From positions 1 through 64,000 of the forward strand of contig NZ_CP096662.1 of NCBI RefSeq assembly GCF_023238205.1: a stretch of 64,000 bases of DNA, written 5' to 3'. Shown here piece by piece: positions 7,237 through 14,836 of this stretch. The stretch comes from Halorussus limi (GTDB taxonomy: Archaea; Halobacteriota; Halobacteria; Halobacteriales; Haladaptataceae). Below the pieces are notes generated by a model. The model did not search any database. It saw nothing but the letters and a program-made list of their open reading frames with translations, and was not told where the DNA came from. Positions within the stretch are counted from its first letter, which is position 1; every line of letters begins with the position of its first letter. The position numbers and the translations under genes were made by a program.

Positions 7237-7635
7237 ATGGCACAAGCGACCGAACGATTACAGCGGTATCTCGATGACGAACTCGGGGAGTGCCGCAGCG
7301 AGGATGTCGAGCGCCGTCTCGACGAACTCTCCACGCTTGAGGCCGGACTCGGGACGGCACAGGCGGAGGCCGAACTCGACGTCTTGTCGGCGCTGTCCAA
7401 CGAGACGCGCTACACGCTCGTGCGCGTCCTCGTTGCAGCCCAAGAGGAACTCTGCGTCTGCGAGCTGAACGCCGTCGTTGACGTGACCGAGAGCGGTCTC
7501 AGCCATGCCCTCTCGGCACTCGTCGACGCAGACCTTGTCGAGGGTTGGAAGGACGGGCGCTGGAAGAAGTATCGGGCTACCAATCGAGCTGTTGCGCTTG
7601 TTACCGTTCTTGAGGGAAGCGTGGCAGATGAGTAA
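7237..7635 (+). CDS. arsR: ArsR-family metalloregulatory repressor (second copy)
   Basis: 132 aa from ATG 7237; a TTG two codons upstream is in frame. It has an N-terminal helical segment of about 45 residues (RLQRYLDDELGE) before the ArsR core. The core shows SNETRYTLVRVL, the metal motif ELCVCEL and the recognition helix TESGLSHALSALV. It differs clearly from the first ArsR, so the island has two separate sensors. The stop overlaps the acr3 start by 8 nt, so repressor and permease are co-translated. It probably controls acr3-arsC-arsC and perhaps arsDA. Confidence 0.92.
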   Translation: MAQATERLQRYLDDELGECRSEDVERRLDELSTLEAGLGTAQAEAELDVLSALSNETRYTLVRVLVAAQEELCVCELNAVVDVTESGLSHALSALVDADLVEGWKDGRWKKYRATNRAVALVTVLEGSVADE

Positions 7636-8791
7636 CGTCGAACACGACCACGGTCCCAATTGCGACTGTGAGAGCTGTGGCGACCCACGGTCGATGGACT
7701 TCCTCGACAAGTACCTCACCGTCTGGATCTTCGGTGCGATGGCGATCGGCGTCGGGCTGGGATTCGTCGCCCCATCAGTAACCCAACCGATTCAGGACTT
7801 CCACCTCGTCGAGATCGGGCTTATCCTGATGATGTACCCGCCACTGGCGAAGGCCGATTACTCGCAACTTCGGACCGTCTTCAGCAACTGGCGGGTACTC
7901 GGATTGAGTCTCATCCAGAACTGGCTGATTGGCCCGACGCTCATGTTCGGGCTCGCCGTATTCTTCTTCAGCGGCCTCGTTCCCGGTCTGCCGGCACGCC
8001 CCGAGTACTTCCTCGGGCTCGTGTTCATCGGGATGGCTCGGTGTATCGCGATGGTTCTGGTCTGGAACGAACTCGCCGAAGGCTCGACCGAGTACGTCAC
8101 CGGCCTCGTCGCGTTCAACAGCCTCTTCCAGATCGTCACCTACGGCGTGTACGTCTGGTTCTTCGCACTGTTCCTCCCGCCGCTGCTCGGCATGGAGTCA
8201 CTTGTGGCCGGGATCACGACCTTCGACATCTCGCCGATGCAGGTGTTTGAGGCGATCGTCATCTTCCTGGGGATTCCGTTCGCGGGCGGCTTCCTGACCC
8301 GGTATGTCGGAACTCGCGTCAAGAGCGAAGCCTGGTACGATGATGAGTTCATCCCGAAGATCGATCCGCTGACGCTCATTGCGTTGCTGTTCACCGTCAT
8401 CGTGATGTTCGCCACGCAGGGCGGCGCCATCGTCGCCTCGCCGGGCGACGTCCTCTTGATTGCGGTGCCGCTGACGATCTACTTCGTCGTGATGTTCCTG
8501 GTGAGCTTCGGGATGGGGCGGGGCATCGGCGCAGACTACTCGACGACGACGGCGATCGGCTTCACGGCGGCGTCGAACAACTTCGAGCTCGCCATCGCCG
8601 TCGCCGTGGCGGTGTTCGGTGTTGGCTCCGGCGTCGCGTTCGCCACCGTCGTCGGCCCACTCATCGAAGTTCCCGTCCTGCTCGCGCTGGTCAACGTCGC
8701 GCTGTACTTCCAGCGAAAGTTCGACTGGCGTGGCGCCACGACCGGACAGCTCACCCCAACTGGTTCAGAACCCACTCCTGAGGATGATTGA
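7628..8791 (+). CDS. acr3: ACR3-family arsenite permease with Cys-rich N-terminal extension
   Basis: 387-aa inner-membrane arsenite efflux carrier of about ten helices. ACR3 hallmarks: the TM4 cysteine in GMARCIAMVLVWNEL and the conserved glutamate in GPLIEVPVLLALV, both essential in studied ACR3 proteins. The body begins FLDKYLTVWIF. Before it lies an unusual 25-residue His/Cys leader (EHDHGPNCDCESCGD) that could receive As(III) from ArsD or ArsA. The start is ATG 7628, inside the arsR stop; longer upstream frames are arsR out of frame. Followed after 15 bp by arsC. Confidence 0.95.
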   Translation: MSNVEHDHGPNCDCESCGDPRSMDFLDKYLTVWIFGAMAIGVGLGFVAPSVTQPIQDFHLVEIGLILMMYPPLAKADYSQLRTVFSNWRVLGLSLIQNWLIGPTLMFGLAVFFFSGLVPGLPARPEYFLGLVFIGMARCIAMVLVWNELAEGSTEYVTGLVAFNSLFQIVTYGVYVWFFALFLPPLLGMESLVAGITTFDISPMQVFEAIVIFLGIPFAGGFLTRYVGTRVKSEAWYDDEFIPKIDPLTLIALLFTVIVMFATQGGAIVASPGDVLLIAVPLTIYFVVMFLVSFGMGRGIGADYSTTTAIGFTAASNNFELAIAVAVAVFGVGSGVAFATVVGPLIEVPVLLALVNVALYFQRKFDWRGATTGQLTPTGSEPTPEDD

Positions 8792-8806
8792 GCCCCAAAC
8801 AATCCA

Positions 8807-9277
8807 ATGATTCCCCAGACAAACTCCGTCGATTCCCTTCGCCTCGCGTTCGTCTGCGTGGAAAACGCGGGTCGAAGTCAGATCGCGGCCGCCATCGCTG
8901 AAACCCAAGTTCAGATCCAGGACCGAACGGATATCGAGATCCTCAGCGGTGGGACGGACCCAGCAGAGGAGATCTATCCGGCCGTAATCGACGTAATGCG
9001 GGAGAAAGGCTATGACCTGTCGACGCGGACACCGACACAGATCTCCCGCGAGACCCTCAAGGGGTGTGATGTCGTCGCCTTGATGGGGTGTTCGTTGTCG
9101 GTCGATGACCTTCCAGTGGGAGTGGTCGTTCGTGACTGGGGGTTCATCGATCCGGCGGATGCTGACGTGGAGTCTGTATGGGCGATCAGTACAGAGATCG
9201 AACAGCGGGTTATCGAACTAATTGCCGACCTGCCGACCGAAGCGGAACGAAGAAACCACACACACCAGATACAATGA
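8807..9277 (+). CDS. arsC: low-molecular-weight-phosphatase-type arsenate reductase (first copy)
   Basis: 156 aa. Reduces As(V) to As(III) by a Cys cascade regenerated by thioredoxin. The nucleophile loop is CVENAGRSQ (Cys17 to Arg23), with resolving cysteines in GCDVVALMGC (Cys87 and Cys95) and the catalytic Asp in VRDWGFIDP. The spacing matches the S. aureus-type enzyme rather than the glutaredoxin type. Its stop overlaps the second arsC (ATGA), so both are made from one message with acr3. Confidence 0.93.
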   Translation: MIPQTNSVDSLRLAFVCVENAGRSQIAAAIAETQVQIQDRTDIEILSGGTDPAEEIYPAVIDVMREKGYDLSTRTPTQISRETLKGCDVVALMGCSLSVDDLPVGVVVRDWGFIDPADADVESVWAISTEIEQRVIELIADLPTEAERRNHTHQIQ

Positions 9278-9729
9278 CTGAACACAGCGACACCGATCCG
9301 ATTCGAATCGCCTTTATGTGCGTCCAGAATGCTGGCCGCTCCCAAATGTCCACGGCATTTGCGGAGCGTGAACGGGAGCGACGTGGACTTGAAGACCGCG
9401 TCGAAATCCTTACCGGAGGGACGCATCCGGCCGACCACGTGCACGACGAAGTCGTCAACGTGATGGAAGAGGCGGGGTTCGATCTCTCCGAGCGGACGCC
9501 ACGAGAGATCACGCTGGACGAACTGCGCTCCTGCGACTACGTTGCCACGATGGGCTGCTCGACACTCGACGTCGGCGAAGTCGGTGACGACGTCGATATC
9601 CGTGATTGGGCGCTGGAGGACCCTGACGGACAGGATCCTGATCGGGTGCGCGACATCCGCGATGAAATCGAACAGCGGGTTCGTAGTCTATTCGATGAAA
9701 TTGAAGCCACCGAAGCTGCAACGTCATAA
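9274..9729 (+). CDS. arsC: low-molecular-weight-phosphatase-type arsenate reductase (second copy)
   Basis: 151 aa from ATG 9274, coupled to the first arsC. It has the same cysteine plan: CVQNAGRSQ (Cys17), Cys87 and Cys95 in SCDYVATMGC, and IRDWALEDP. It is similar to but clearly different from its neighbour, so the duplication is old or the copies came from different sources. They may differ in reductant partner or affinity, or may form a heterodimer; the sequence cannot decide. Confidence 0.92.
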   Translation: MTEHSDTDPIRIAFMCVQNAGRSQMSTAFAERERERRGLEDRVEILTGGTHPADHVHDEVVNVMEEAGFDLSERTPREITLDELRSCDYVATMGCSTLDVGEVGDDVDIRDWALEDPDGQDPDRVRDIRDEIEQRVRSLFDEIEATEAATS

Positions 9730-9745
9730 TTCGATAGAGTAGATA

Positions 9746-10414
9746 CTATGGGTTAGACTCTGAGTTCACTGAATGGACGATTGTATTTTCGAGGATGTTC
9801 TTTTCTCCGTACCGTAGTCTCGCTATCACAGCCTGCTGTGTAATCCCTAATAACTCGCCGAGTTCCTCTAGAGTGATTTTCCGAGGTGTCTCAAAATAGC
9901 CCTCCGTATACGCGAGTGCTAATGCTTCGTGCTGCTTGTCTGTGAGATTGTACTCCTGCGAATTGAAAATCTGGAGTTGGGTCGGGAACCGGGTCAACCG
10001 AACACCGAAATCGTTCTCTTGGCAGTACGCTTGAAATGTGGAGAGCTGTTCAGCTGATTCGGCTCGAAGTCGAAACGTCCACTTGTTTGGAGTTGACTGT
10101 GCCGATTCGAGCTCGACAGCTGCCTTCGTGATTCCGACACAGATACTCTCATGGTCGTTGTGCAAGCGTGCGGTGTAGAGAGACTCTTCGTCGAGTGAAT
10201 CAAGCAGTTCTACAGAGTGGAAAACGTCATGATCTGATAATTCAGATGCCGCTGGTGAATTTGACCGCGTACTCAACCAGAAATAGATGCTAATGGATGT
10301 ATCGCTCTGTTTCAGCTGTTCTATCTCAACGTCCACCATTGGGTACTCAGCAAACACGTTTCCAATGGGAAACTGAGCGGATTGACTGGTGAATTCTGCC
10401 ACAGTGGGCATCAT
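9746..10414 (-). CDS. HTH-10 (bacterio-opsin-activator-type) transcription regulator
   Basis: 222 aa, convergent with arsC. The C-terminal HTH-10 domain is clear: LTDKQHEALALAYTEGYFE, then LEELGELLGITQQAVIARLR (about 160-210). The N-terminal 150 residues resemble the Bat-type sensor half of haloarchaeal regulators, without a clear ligand motif. Two adjacent ATG codons (10414, 10411) are possible starts. It sits between the arsenic genes and the ECF transporter, so either could be its target. Confidence 0.85.
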   Translation of the reverse strand: MMPTVAEFTSQSAQFPIGNVFAEYPMVDVEIEQLKQSDTSISIYFWLSTRSNSPAASELSDHDVFHSVELLDSLDEESLYTARLHNDHESICVGITKAAVELESAQSTPNKWTFRLRAESAEQLSTFQAYCQENDFGVRLTRFPTQLQIFNSQEYNLTDKQHEALALAYTEGYFETPRKITLEELGELLGITQQAVIARLRYGEKNILENTIVHSVNSESNP

Positions 10415-10572
10415 GTGAAGACTGAGCCCGTACCCCTCTATCTCTTACCAATTATGACAACTGTGAGTGCCATAGGCGAATGTACGGCTCTATATGGGCC
10501 CCATCGCCACGTTTCTTGAAAACGTGTACGTGTGACAGAAGTAAGTGTCTGCGCCGAACCGTTATGAACCGG

Positions 10573-10797
10573 TCAATTCATATCTTCAAAATCGGCCAAT
10601 TCGTAGTCTCGGTTTACAGTTGCGATACGATCGACAATCACATCGTGGAATGCGAGGCCCCCGAAGACGACGATCCCGAGGACCGCCGATATCACGAACT
10701 CTGGTATCATATGTACGGCTATACACCACTCTGTAAAGAGCGTGTTGTGGATTATCCAGACTCGTCCTCTTGGGCCAAATAGCTGGGTCGACACCAC
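10573..10797 (-). CDS. possible small one-helix membrane protein
   Basis: 74 aa, low confidence. A single hydrophobic segment (VISAVLGIVVFGGLAF) followed by a charged tail (DRDYELADFEDMN-like end). An internal ATG would give about 44 residues starting MIPEFV. The opposite strand is also open (10567-10782, MNRSIHIFKIGQF...), and base use does not clearly favour either. The rest of 10415-10961 holds no supportable gene; the AT-rich end carries the promoter of the next gene. Confidence 0.3.
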   Translation of the reverse strand: MVSTQLFGPRGRVWIIHNTLFTEWCIAVHMIPEFVISAVLGIVVFGGLAFHDVIVDRIATVNRDYELADFEDMN

Positions 10798-10936
10798 GGT
10801 CGGTATCTCGTTACCGGGGCAAGGGAGCGTTCGATATGTGGTCTAAATACTACCATATACCACTCGGGATAGTAATGGTGGATTGGGTCCCCTCCACATT
10901 CGTTAGTACTCGACCGTACACCTCATAGCAGCCTTC

Positions 10937-10944
10937 TTTAAATA
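10937..10944 (+). promoter_or_regulatory. TATA box of the ECF transporter operon
   Basis: TTTAAATA centred about 22 bp before ATG 10962, in an AT-rich stretch. This is the spacing of a leaderless archaeal transcript. Confidence 0.55.
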
Positions 10945-10961
10945 CTAAATCTGAATCCCAT

Positions 10962-11558
10962 ATGATGTCACAGGCTACAGCCTCTGAACGGGGGAAATCA
11001 TCCTCCTTCACGACCGACGTCGATCTGACGAACCTCGTGGTCATCGCGGGGCTCACGGCCGTACTGTTCGCGGGGGCACTGGCGATTGGGGAGGGCCTCG
11101 GCGAAATCCCACCGGACATCGACTGGAAAGCGTTCTTCGTGGTGTACACGGTAATCGTATTCGTCCCGTGGGGGACGCCGACCATCGCCGCGGCCGTCGG
11201 GGCAACCATCGCGGAGGGTATCCTCGACTTCTTCGAGGGTATTGAACCGGACGAGCCGTTCGGGTGGACCGGATATATTGTCGGATTCACTGTCGCTGGC
11301 TACTTCATGAAGGACCCGAGCAACAAGGTCAAGCTCGCCATCGGTGCGGTGCTCGGGGCATTCATCCAGTTCGCCATCGAGGGGTTGAGCCTCATCATCA
11401 TTTCCGGCGATGCGACGTCTGTGTACCTGACGGCACTCGCGGGTAACACTGTTACGCACGGAATTATACTCGGTGCGATTCCGCTAATCCCGATCGTCGG
11501 CGCACTCCGTGGCCGGATGGAGCGCGTGCTTGCTCCGGCGGCACAGCAGGCCGACTAA
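10962..11558 (+). CDS. ECF transporter S component (substrate-binding membrane subunit)
   Basis: 198 aa with about five or six hydrophobic helices (LVVIAGLTAVLFAGALAI, AFFVVYTVIVFVPWGTPTI, YIVGFTVAGYF, LAIGAVLGAFIQFAI, GIILGAIPLIPIVGAL). The next two genes encode an ECF ATPase and T component, so this is the substrate-specific subunit. The substrate cannot be read from the sequence; it does not obviously match the BioY, ThiT or CbiM patterns. The 75-bp gap to the ATPase gene suggests one operon. Confidence 0.75.
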   Translation: MMSQATASERGKSSSFTTDVDLTNLVVIAGLTAVLFAGALAIGEGLGEIPPDIDWKAFFVVYTVIVFVPWGTPTIAAAVGATIAEGILDFFEGIEPDEPFGWTGYIVGFTVAGYFMKDPSNKVKLAIGAVLGAFIQFAIEGLSLIIISGDATSVYLTALAGNTVTHGIILGAIPLIPIVGALRGRMERVLAPAAQQAD

Positions 11559-11632
11559 CGGTCTTTCGTCCCTCATTTCCATATTCACACGCATGGATAG
11601 ATACCAAACATCAGGTGGTAACGAGAGGATCG

Positions 11633-13453
11633 ATGATACGAGCTGAGGAGTTCACGTTCCAGTATCCGACGCAAGACACGACCGCGCTTGACCGCCTTTC
11701 CTTCAAGGTCGACGAGGGAGAAGTCCTGGGCGTCGTCGGGCCGGTCGAAGCGGGGAAGACGACGCTCGCGATGGCGCTCGCGAGTTTCGCGCCGCAGAAC
11801 ACTGGCGGGAGTACCGACGGCACCCTTACGATCGCTGGTCGGGACCCCCGCGAGGCAACGGACAACCAGGTGGCGATGGTGTTCGAGGATTACTCCGCCC
11901 AGCTCACGCAGGTTCGCGTCATCGACGAGGTCATCGCCCCGCTCGTGAATCGTGGCATACCCCGCAGGGAGGCGATCAAACGCGCCCGTGAGTTGCTCGA
12001 CGACGTCCGACTGGACGGTATTGAGGAGACGAAGTTCTCGTGGGAGCTCTCGGGAGGACAGCAACAGCGGCTCGCCATCGCCGCCGCTCTCGCGATCGAC
12101 CCCGACGTGATGATCTTCGACACGGCCACGGATATGCTCGACCCAGCAGGCCAGGACGAAGTCGCGAACCTCATCGCGTCGCTCAAGGGTGACAAGACCC
12201 TCGTCGTCACCGACAACGATCCCGATGCGCTGGTCGGCATCGCCGACAAACTGCTCGTCCTCAACGACAGTGAACAGGCCGCGTTTGGCCCCGCTGACGA
12301 CCTCCTACGGGACGCTGACCTCCTCGAAAACATAGGAGTGGCTCCGCCCGTCTGTGTTCGCATCGCGCGGAAGGTAGGGCTGTCCAAATCACCCCTCACG
12401 CCCGGGGAGTTCCTCGACGCGCTAGATACGGATACGTCATCAAACCAGTCCGAACCGGTTGGTCATGTACGGGGCGCTGACGCGGAAGAAGCTGACATGA
12501 CGTCTTCGGATTTCGGAAAATCTCTCCTCAGTACGGACGGAATTGGGCATGACGGTGAAGTCGAAGGGGAGACCGTCTCTGACCTTGGAGATCCACTACT
12601 GCGCGCAGAGGACGTGCGATACGAATACGGTTCGAACGCAGTTGCCGTCGAGGACGTGGCGTTCTCCGTTCGGGGGGGTGAGGTTCACGCGATCATCGGC
12701 GGGAACGGTGCCGGGAAGACCACGTTCAGCAAGCTCCTCGTCGGGCTGTTCAAGCCTGACGACGGCACGATGCTCGTCGACGGTAAATCGACAGACGGTC
12801 GGACAGCTCGCGACATCGCGGAGTCCGTCGGTATCACCCTCCAGAATCCGGACGAACAGCTTTCGGAGCAGACTGTCGAGAAGGAGATCCGCTTCCCGCT
12901 GGAGAAGCGCCGGTACGAGCGGACCGGCTTCCTCGGACTCTCGAAACGCGAACGTTACGACGAGGCGTTCATCGAAGAGCGAGTCGCGGAGGTGTGTGAT
13001 CTCGTCGGCCTCTCCGAGGACATCATGCAAGAGGACCCGATGTTCCTGCCCCGCGGCGTCCGCCGACAGGTGACTGTGGCGACCGCGCTCGCCCCCGACC
13101 CGGACGTGCTGGTCCTCGACGAACCCGTCGCGGGGGTCGACGGGACCGCCCGCAGGCACATGACCCGTGCCATCGAGCGACTGCGCCAGCAAGGGAAAGG
13201 CGTCGTCGTCATCGACCACGACATGGATTTCGTCTGTGAGGTCGCCGACACAGTTACCGTTCTCCATGAGGGACAGGTGGCGATGCAGGGGCCGACCCAC
13301 GAGGTGTTCGGCCCTGACAACTGGGAGTGGTTATCGAGTCACCACATGCGTCCGCCCCGGGCTGCCAGACTCGCACGGCGGGTCGGTATCGAGGCGCTCA
13401 CCGCCGACGAGTTTGTCGCGGCGTTCGTGCCCCAACTGGAGGTGTCGGGATGA
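11633..13453 (+). CDS. ECF transporter ATPase, two ABC domains fused (EcfA1-A2 type)
   Basis: 606 aa. Domain 1 (about 3-230): Walker A GPVEAGKTT, signature LSGGQQQRL, but a degenerate Walker B end (MIFDTATDMLD, Thr where the catalytic Glu should be) and VTDNDP in place of the His switch. Domain 2 (about 320-590): Walker A GGNGAGKTT, Walker B VLVLDEPVAGVD, His switch VIDHDMD, but a degraded signature (PRGVRRQ). A roughly 70-residue linker joins them. Together they can form one complete and one degenerate ATP site. Start ATG 11633 is chosen over a GTG-like extension. It energises uptake through the S and T components encoded on either side. Confidence 0.9.
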   Translation: MIRAEEFTFQYPTQDTTALDRLSFKVDEGEVLGVVGPVEAGKTTLAMALASFAPQNTGGSTDGTLTIAGRDPREATDNQVAMVFEDYSAQLTQVRVIDEVIAPLVNRGIPRREAIKRARELLDDVRLDGIEETKFSWELSGGQQQRLAIAAALAIDPDVMIFDTATDMLDPAGQDEVANLIASLKGDKTLVVTDNDPDALVGIADKLLVLNDSEQAAFGPADDLLRDADLLENIGVAPPVCVRIARKVGLSKSPLTPGEFLDALDTDTSSNQSEPVGHVRGADAEEADMTSSDFGKSLLSTDGIGHDGEVEGETVSDLGDPLLRAEDVRYEYGSNAVAVEDVAFSVRGGEVHAIIGGNGAGKTTFSKLLVGLFKPDDGTMLVDGKSTDGRTARDIAESVGITLQNPDEQLSEQTVEKEIRFPLEKRRYERTGFLGLSKRERYDEAFIEERVAEVCDLVGLSEDIMQEDPMFLPRGVRRQVTVATALAPDPDVLVLDEPVAGVDGTARRHMTRAIERLRQQGKGVVVIDHDMDFVCEVADTVTVLHEGQVAMQGPTHEVFGPDNWEWLSSHHMRPPRAARLARRVGIEALTADEFVAAFVPQLEVSG

Positions 13454-14241
13454 AGCGACGCGTACCGGTCATCTACAACGACCGTGACACCTGGTTCCAC
13501 CGGCGCGATCCACGGGCGAAGCTCGGCGTCTTCGTGCTGATGCTCCTGTACATGTACCTTGCGCCGACGTGGGAGTGGATGCTGGCGATGGTGGTCGTCG
13601 GTCTTGGGTTGGTCATCGTTGCGAGAGTGCCACCGCTCTGGATCGGGGCCCTCCTCGCGCTGCAGGTCACCAACGTAATCGGTATCCTCGCGTTCCCGGC
13701 AATAGAGCGGATGGTGACCGGCGGAAGCGCGTTTGGCGGTGACTTCGATTTCGGACTGAAACTCGCGTTCTCATGGCAGGCCGCCCTGTTGATCAGTGCG
13801 AGTCTGTTCACCACGATGGAGTTGACCGAGATCACCGACGGGCTCCGTGGCCTAGGCGTTCCGGAACTCGCCTGTTTCACACTCGAGTATGTCTTCCTGC
13901 TGTTCTACGTCACCATTAGCGACCTCTTCCGGATTATGGACGGGATGAAAGTGAAGGGGCTCGGTATCGAGACGAAGAACCCGATCAAATTCGCCCGCAA
14001 TATGCCCAGTCTGGCGGTCCCGATGTTTATGTCGGTCCTCCAGCGGTCGAACACGATGATGTCCGTCCTGCAGATGCGGGGTTACTCGTTCTCCCGTGGG
14101 GACCGCGAGCTCCGTCACGACCTGAAGTTCGACGCCGGTGACGTCCTCCTGTTCGGAACCGGAGTGCTCGTCCTCGGTGGCACCGTCGCGGTGAATTTCG
14201 GATTCCTCACGGTTCCCATCCTTCCCTCACCGACTCCCTAA
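13450..14241 (+). CDS. ECF transporter T component (EcfT)
   Basis: 263 aa, overlapping the ATPase stop (GGATGA). The N-terminus carries DPRAKLGVFVLMLLYMY, a common EcfT opening, followed by several membrane helices. The cytoplasmic coupling-helix motif is seen as MQMRGYSFSRGDRE, the family's A-R-G element that docks into the ATPase grooves. An upstream in-frame extension is just the ATPase gene out of frame. It couples ATP hydrolysis to S-component toppling. Confidence 0.88.
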   Translation: MKRRVPVIYNDRDTWFHRRDPRAKLGVFVLMLLYMYLAPTWEWMLAMVVVGLGLVIVARVPPLWIGALLALQVTNVIGILAFPAIERMVTGGSAFGGDFDFGLKLAFSWQAALLISASLFTTMELTEITDGLRGLGVPELACFTLEYVFLLFYVTISDLFRIMDGMKVKGLGIETKNPIKFARNMPSLAVPMFMSVLQRSNTMMSVLQMRGYSFSRGDRELRHDLKFDAGDVLLFGTGVLVLGGTVAVNFGFLTVPILPSPTP

Positions 14242-14243
14242 CT

Positions 14244-14690
14244 ATGACCGACAATACAGAACCCGTCTCGCAATCGACCGGCGGTGGTTCAATCGTGAAC
14301 GTCAACCCGAGTACGGCCGAGGGGCGAAGCCGAGTCCTCCTGTTCGGTGGACTCGCGTGGCTCGCACTCGGTCACCTCGTCGACATCGCCTTGGTCGTGT
14401 GGGGTGGAGTCGGTCTCATCGCTGTCGCCTTCGCCCTCAACACTGCCGGGAAGGTCGTCCACTACCGCTCACTGTCGATCCCGTCACGAGACCATCTAAC
14501 ACTGTCAGCAACGTGGACGCTGCTCGCAGTCACCGTCGTCGCACTGCTGGCGAACTTTGCGCATACCCGATACGGTCCCGGTGACGGGGCGTACTTCTGG
14601 TCGCTGGCGGTTGCCGGCGTTGGCTTCGGATTGCTCCATATGGCAGCACAATCGAAGTACCTCCCCGAGAGTGCGGTACAGACAGACTAG
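14244..14690 (+). CDS. four-helix membrane protein of unknown function, last gene of the ECF operon
   Basis: 148 aa, 2 bp after ecfT. A polar N-terminus of about 30 residues, then four hydrophobic segments (VLLFGGLAWLALGHL, IALVVWGGVGLIAVAFAL, TWTLLAVTVVALLANFA, YFWSLAVAGVGFGLLHMAA). No known motif is seen. Tight spacing suggests an accessory subunit or co-regulated membrane protein of this transporter. Confidence 0.7.
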   Translation: MTDNTEPVSQSTGGGSIVNVNPSTAEGRSRVLLFGGLAWLALGHLVDIALVVWGGVGLIAVAFALNTAGKVVHYRSLSIPSRDHLTLSATWTLLAVTVVALLANFAHTRYGPGDGAYFWSLAVAGVGFGLLHMAAQSKYLPESAVQTD

Positions 14691-14699
14691 TAACGGACG

Positions 14700-14834
14700 A
14701 CACGCTCATGGAAGGACGACGTCTCACGGTTACTGCTCACGATTCGAGACCTCGAACGAGTCGCCGACCACGGCGTCAATATCGCCGCCAGGACCCTATA
14801 CCTCGTCGACAGTAATCCGGAACTGATCTACTGA
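14700..14834 (+). pseudogene. 3' remnant of a PhoU-like gene
   Basis: Open frame without a start, ending at TGA 14832. It reads TIRDLERVADHGVNIAAR and then TLYLVDSNPELIY, the typical last helix of PhoU proteins (compare RQLERIADHAAKIAR in the gene that follows). It begins right after the stop of the four-helix gene and ends 2 bp before the intact PhoU gene, so a phoU copy has been cut away here, probably by recombination with its neighbour or by an IS. Confidence 0.7.
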
Positions 14835-14836
14835 CG

